A stretch of 33,806 bases of DNA. Source: Planctomycetia bacterium (GTDB lineage Bacteria; Planctomycetota; Planctomycetia; Pirellulales; Thermoguttaceae). This document shows, piece after piece, positions 31,162 to 33,806 of this stretch. The notes below the pieces were generated by a model, which did no database searches, was not told the DNA's origin, and was given only the letters and a program-made list of their open reading frames with translations. The DNA lies in NCBI GenBank assembly GCA_030527185.1, contig JAUNBF010000040.1, positions 1 through 33,806 on the forward strand. Direction: 5' to 3'. The stretch's first letter is position 1. Every line of letters begins with the position of its first letter. Position numbers and translations under genes: made by a program.

Positions 31162-32553
31162 TCATTTCACGAGCGAACAGGGACCACCCACACATCCTCC
31201 CGTGCAACTCATTCCTTCCACAAAGTTGACGGGCGACTTGTCGGAAGCACACATGCGGAGCCGTCCCAGCGTTTTGCGTTCGATTCCATCGATAAATTCG
31301 GTATGGAGTTGAAAGTTCTCAAAACCTTCTTTTTGCATCAGGTCGTCGAGAACCGCCTCGGTCACGCCACAGCTTTTCATGTAGTTCCGGGCTTTGGCGG
31401 ATGCCGGACGGGGGAGCGGCCAGGGTTCCTGAGCCATAATATCGATTTTCATCCCGGAAAGGATTGCCCCCAACTCTTCAAATGTCAGGACGAAATCAAT
31501 CTCGTCGGCATGGAGCGCTTCATCACGCTTGGCAATGCAGGGACCGATGAAAACGTTGAGGGCTTCAGGATACTTTTCCCTCGCAATTTTCCCCGCGTAT
31601 TTCATGGGACTGGGGGTGGTGGAGACATATTGCAAAAAGTCGGGATAATGCTTCCGCACCAGTTCCACATACGCCGGACAACAGGAAGTCGTCATCAGTT
31701 TTTGTCCGTCATGGATTTTTTCAGCATACTCTCTGGCCTCGTTTTCCGTCGTCATTTCCGCCCCCAGAGCGACTTCGATCACATCGGTGAAACCAGCCTT
31801 CACAATGGCGCTGAAAAGTCTTTCAATACCGCCGGGAAACTGTGCTTCCGCCGAAGGTGCCACCAGCGCCACGACCTGTTTTCCCGAACGGATGGCGTAG
31901 AGGATTTTCAGCAGCTGCGAACGTTCCAGAATGGCTCCAAACGGGCATTTTACGAAACATTTGCCGCAGAAAATACACCGATTGAAGTTGATTTCCGCCA
32001 CCCCCTCCGCATTCTTGCGAATCGCTCCTACAGGGCAGATTTCCTCACACGGAACGGTCGTTTTGAGGATGGCGTTGAAAGGACAGACCGTCAAGCATTT
32101 CCCGCACTTGATACATTTGGCGTAATCGACCGTCGCGCGCTGATTTTCCACCGTAATCGCCCCTTTGGGACAGGTGAACATGCACGGACGGGCAAAGCAG
32201 CCCTGGCAGTTGCTCGTAATGTTGATTTTACTGTTCGGGCAACCGTTGCAGGCCGACTCACAAACCGTAATCGGGTGCGGCGGAAGTTCGTCCGAGGCCA
32301 TCGCCTCTTGCAGGTACTCTTTCAGTGAGCGGGATTCGTCCACATCGTCCGCCGGTTCGTAACCCATCAGTGCCAGCAGGCGGTAACGCAGCACCTCCCG
32401 ATCGTGGTAAATGCAGCAACGGGAAGGTTGCGACCCCTTCGGCCTGACGAGAATCGGAAGCCGGTCGATATTTTCTTCCAGCGTCCCTTCCATGAACTCC
32501 CGCACGACGCGAATCATCACTTCACGCCGCATTCTTTCCGAACCATTAGCCAT
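31162..32553 (-). CDS. [FeFe] hydrogenase, group B-like
   Basis: A 463-residue iron-only hydrogenase. An N-terminal region of about 95 residues precedes several Fe-S motifs: CNGCP..., CQGCFARPCMFTCP, CIKCGKCLTVCP, CEEICP and CIFCGKCFVKCP (about 98-215). The H-cluster domain has L1 TSCCPAY (Cys291 and Cys292), L2 GPCIAKRDE (Cys339) and L3 EGMSCTGGC (Cys450 and Cys454). The four cluster ligands and the proton-relay cysteine of L1 are all present. The Met before Pro-Cys in L2 of classical group A enzymes is Gly, and Trp of TSCCPxW is Tyr, which points away from group A. There is no PAS domain as in group C sensory enzymes, so group B is the best fit. It overlaps the upstream [2Fe-2S] gene by 8 nt, with AGGAGG before its ATG. 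H2 production from ferredoxin or H2 sensing are both possible. Confidence 0.92.
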   Translation of the reverse strand: MANGSERMRREVMIRVVREFMEGTLEENIDRLPILVRPKGSQPSRCCIYHDREVLRYRLLALMGYEPADDVDESRSLKEYLQEAMASDELPPHPITVCESACNGCPNSKINITSNCQGCFARPCMFTCPKGAITVENQRATVDYAKCIKCGKCLTVCPFNAILKTTVPCEEICPVGAIRKNAEGVAEINFNRCIFCGKCFVKCPFGAILERSQLLKILYAIRSGKQVVALVAPSAEAQFPGGIERLFSAIVKAGFTDVIEVALGAEMTTENEAREYAEKIHDGQKLMTTSCCPAYVELVRKHYPDFLQYVSTTPSPMKYAGKIAREKYPEALNVFIGPCIAKRDEALHADEIDFVLTFEELGAILSGMKIDIMAQEPWPLPRPASAKARNYMKSCGVTEAVLDDLMQKEGFENFQLHTEFIDGIERKTLGRLRMCASDKSPVNFVEGMSCTGGCVGGPCSLVK

Positions 32554-32824
32554 CCCAGCCTCCTTTTTTCTGCATTTTCTCTACGAGAATATTGGTAACG
32601 CCCTCCAAAGAAGCATTGGCATAAACTTCGCCGTCGATCGTGATGAACGGCGCGTTGTGCAGATTTTTCGGGTCGTTGCACAGTTCATTGCAGGGAACCG
32701 CAGAAATATCGACATATTCTCTCCACTCCTCAGGCAGAATCTCTTCCAGTTTCAGCAATTCCCCGGCTCCCAGCATGTAACAGGTCGTGCCGCAGCAAAT
32801 CTCAATCTTAATCTTTTCCGCCAT
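32546..32824 (-). CDS. Thioredoxin-like [2Fe-2S] ferredoxin (NuoE/HydC-type domain)
   Basis: A 92-residue protein with the thioredoxin-like [2Fe-2S] fold. Its ligand pattern is Cys10-x4-Cys15 (CCGTTC) and, about 30 residues later, Cys-x3-Cys in AVPCNELC; this is the NuoE pattern. An extra Cys11 sits next to the first ligand. The sequence NAPFITIDGEVYANASLEGVTNIL is the typical C-terminal part. The helical N-terminal bundle of full NuoE is absent, so it is a stand-alone carrier domain. The start at 32824 gives MAEKIKIEICCGTTC, and the longer frame upstream overlaps the phosphatase gene. Its stop overlaps the hydrogenase start by 8 nt, so the two are coupled and probably exchange electrons. Confidence 0.9.
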   Translation of the reverse strand: MAEKIKIEICCGTTCYMLGAGELLKLEEILPEEWREYVDISAVPCNELCNDPKNLHNAPFITIDGEVYANASLEGVTNILVEKMQKKGGWDG

Positions 32825-32847
32825 GGAATATTCTCTCCCGTCTTCCT

Positions 32848-33806
32848 TCAAAAGTACATGATTTCCACATTCTTGCGATACTTCTTTTCCAAAATCTCTT
32901 TCAAACGCTTCACGATATTGCGACGAATCTCCAAATCGACCGGCAGACTGGGGTCTTGATGCGCTTCGTTGACCTTCGTCCCCACAATCAGTTCGATACA
33001 GTCGCTCTCCAGCAGTTGTTCCACAATTTCCCGTGCGGCTCGTGGGGATTTCTCCCATTTTCCAGCCTCCAGATCGGATGCCACACAAGTCAACGTCAAA
33101 ATCCCTTCCGTCGTCAGCCCAATCCCCTTCATATATCCCGGCGGCGGAAGTTTATCGCGGGCACGAACCGACTTCATATCAATCTCCACCTTCGTGTGCA
33201 GTTCCCGTGCCAGAATATTTGCCGTCGTTCCTCCGCAGACAATCACCTTGTCCGCCCCGGATGCGGCCATGGCGGCAAATTTCACGTCGTCCTCCTTGTG
33301 AAACGGTGGGCCGGTCAGCAGTCGCAGCGTCCGTGGCTGGCGGTAGTAAATCACCAGACAACTGGTATCGTCGTGGCACTTTCCATCGGGATTGATCGTC
33401 GCGGCCTCCAGAGGAATCGCCTCCGACAAGTCCATGGCCGACATTTGCGGGTCTTTTTCCAACAACTTTCGGACGTACTCCAAACAACCTTGTCGCCGCC
33501 AGCCAAATTTGTACTCTGCCCGCCCCAAACCGGCCTGCGTCACGCCGTCGGAGCAGACGATCAGCCGATCTCCGACTTGCAAATGCGTTTCCCAAATCTC
33601 CATTTCCCGATCCGGCCACCGCTCGGAAACCAGCGTCCGATGACTTTCCGCCGGGATTTCCTCCAGCCCGCGCAAATGGATATACGACGGATTCCCCATC
33701 TCGATAATCCGCGTTTTGCCACCGGAAAGCATGTCGACAATCGTGAACGTCGCGTAGCTGATTTTTCGGATTTCGCAAACTGGCAGCGAATCCATGATCG
33801 TTTCGG
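32848..33806 (-). CDS. SpoIIE/PP2C-type protein phosphatase, 5' end cut by window
   Basis: The visible 319 or so residues begin inside the phosphatase domain: ISYATFTIVDMLSGGKTRIIEMGNPSYI is the SpoIIE pattern after its first metal-binding motif. Metal-ligand motifs GDRLIVCSDGVTQAG and HDDTSCLVIYY follow. The open frame continues to the window edge, so the ATG at 33795 is not the real start. The last 160 residues form an extra domain I cannot name, with VIVCGGTTANILARELH and a charged C-terminal helix (RRNIVKRLKEILEKKYRKNVE). The gene is 23 nt upstream of the [2Fe-2S] gene and in the same direction, so it is part of the hydrogenase operon. SpoIIE-type phosphatases are known beside [FeFe] hydrogenases in Clostridia. 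It probably dephosphorylates a protein on Ser/Thr. Confidence 0.88.
   Translation of the reverse strand, partial: ETIMDSLPVCEIRKISYATFTIVDMLSGGKTRIIEMGNPSYIHLRGLEEIPAESHRTLVSERWPDREMEIWETHLQVGDRLIVCSDGVTQAGLGRAEYKFGWRRQGCLEYVRKLLEKDPQMSAMDLSEAIPLEAATINPDGKCHDDTSCLVIYYRQPRTLRLLTGPPFHKEDDVKFAAMAASGADKVIVCGGTTANILARELHTKVEIDMKSVRARDKLPPPGYMKGIGLTTEGILTLTCVASDLEAGKWEKSPRAAREIVEQLLESDCIELIVGTKVNEAHQDPSLPVDLEIRRNIVKRLKEILEKKYRKNVEIMYF

Overview
The window most likely comes from an anaerobic or fermentative member of the Planctomycetes. Four things point that way. Two DUF1559-type prepilin-like proteins are present (FTLVELLVVIAI start, H-X9-DG-type end). A 2143-residue surface protein carries the planctomycete LEPR-like start (FELLEERTLLTAS) and a type I dockerin. 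There is a zinc-ribbon/transmembrane/secretin-like protein and a truncated PQQ-propeller-like protein. A clostridial-type 2[4Fe-4S] ferredoxin and an [FeFe] hydrogenase indicate anaerobic electron flow. The assignment is an inference from gene content; no rRNA or tRNA is present.

Layout. 1-2.0 kb (+): the 3' part of a sigma-54 enhancer-binding regulator, then a PfkB-family sugar-phosphate kinase. 2.0-4.2 kb: two divergent DUF1559 genes. 4.3-4.5 kb (-): small ferredoxin with a near-consensus promoter. 4.8-9.6 kb (-): a three-gene operon, zinc-ribbon/TM/STN-like protein, then a truncated propeller-like secreted protein, then a Tat-exported neutral ceramidase-like enzyme. 9.8-11.3 kb (+): guaA. 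11.4-12.6 kb (-): sialidase-like Asp-box protein with a candidate operator at its transcription start. 12.8-19.2 kb (-): giant beta-helix/lipase/dockerin protein. 19.4-21.4 kb (+): ABC-F ATPase. 21.6-22.9 kb (+): O-acetylhomoserine sulfhydrylase. 22.9-24.5 kb (-): RND-type periplasmic adaptor lipoprotein without an adjacent pump. 24.8-31.1 kb (+): a fatty acyl-AMP ligase/ACP/serine-palmitoyltransferase-like fusion, a D-2-hydroxyacid dehydrogenase and a Ser/Thr kinase. 31.2-33.8 kb (-): an [FeFe] hydrogenase, a thioredoxin-like [2Fe-2S] protein and a SpoIIE-type phosphatase that runs off the window.

Two systems stand out. First, the fusion protein at 24.8-28.6 kb joins in one chain the activities that Caulobacter uses as separate proteins to start bacterial ceramide synthesis (acyl-ACP synthetase, dedicated ACP, serine palmitoyltransferase). 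It should turn a free fatty acid and an amino acid into a 3-keto long-chain base or a related alpha-oxoamine. Second, the hydrogenase is translationally coupled to a [2Fe-2S] carrier and sits behind a protein phosphatase, while a protein kinase gene converges on the same locus, which hints at hydrogenase-linked phosphorylation signalling.

Non-coding signals are unusually legible. Five promoters share a TTG-type -35 box, a 16-17 bp spacer and TATAAT, TAAAAT or TAGGAT, and a sixth has a weaker -35. AT-rich arrays with 7-nt periodicity (ATTAATC type) sit just upstream of three start codons. The 33-nt and 71-nt perfect DNA repeats inside the giant gene show recent expansion of its beta-helix.
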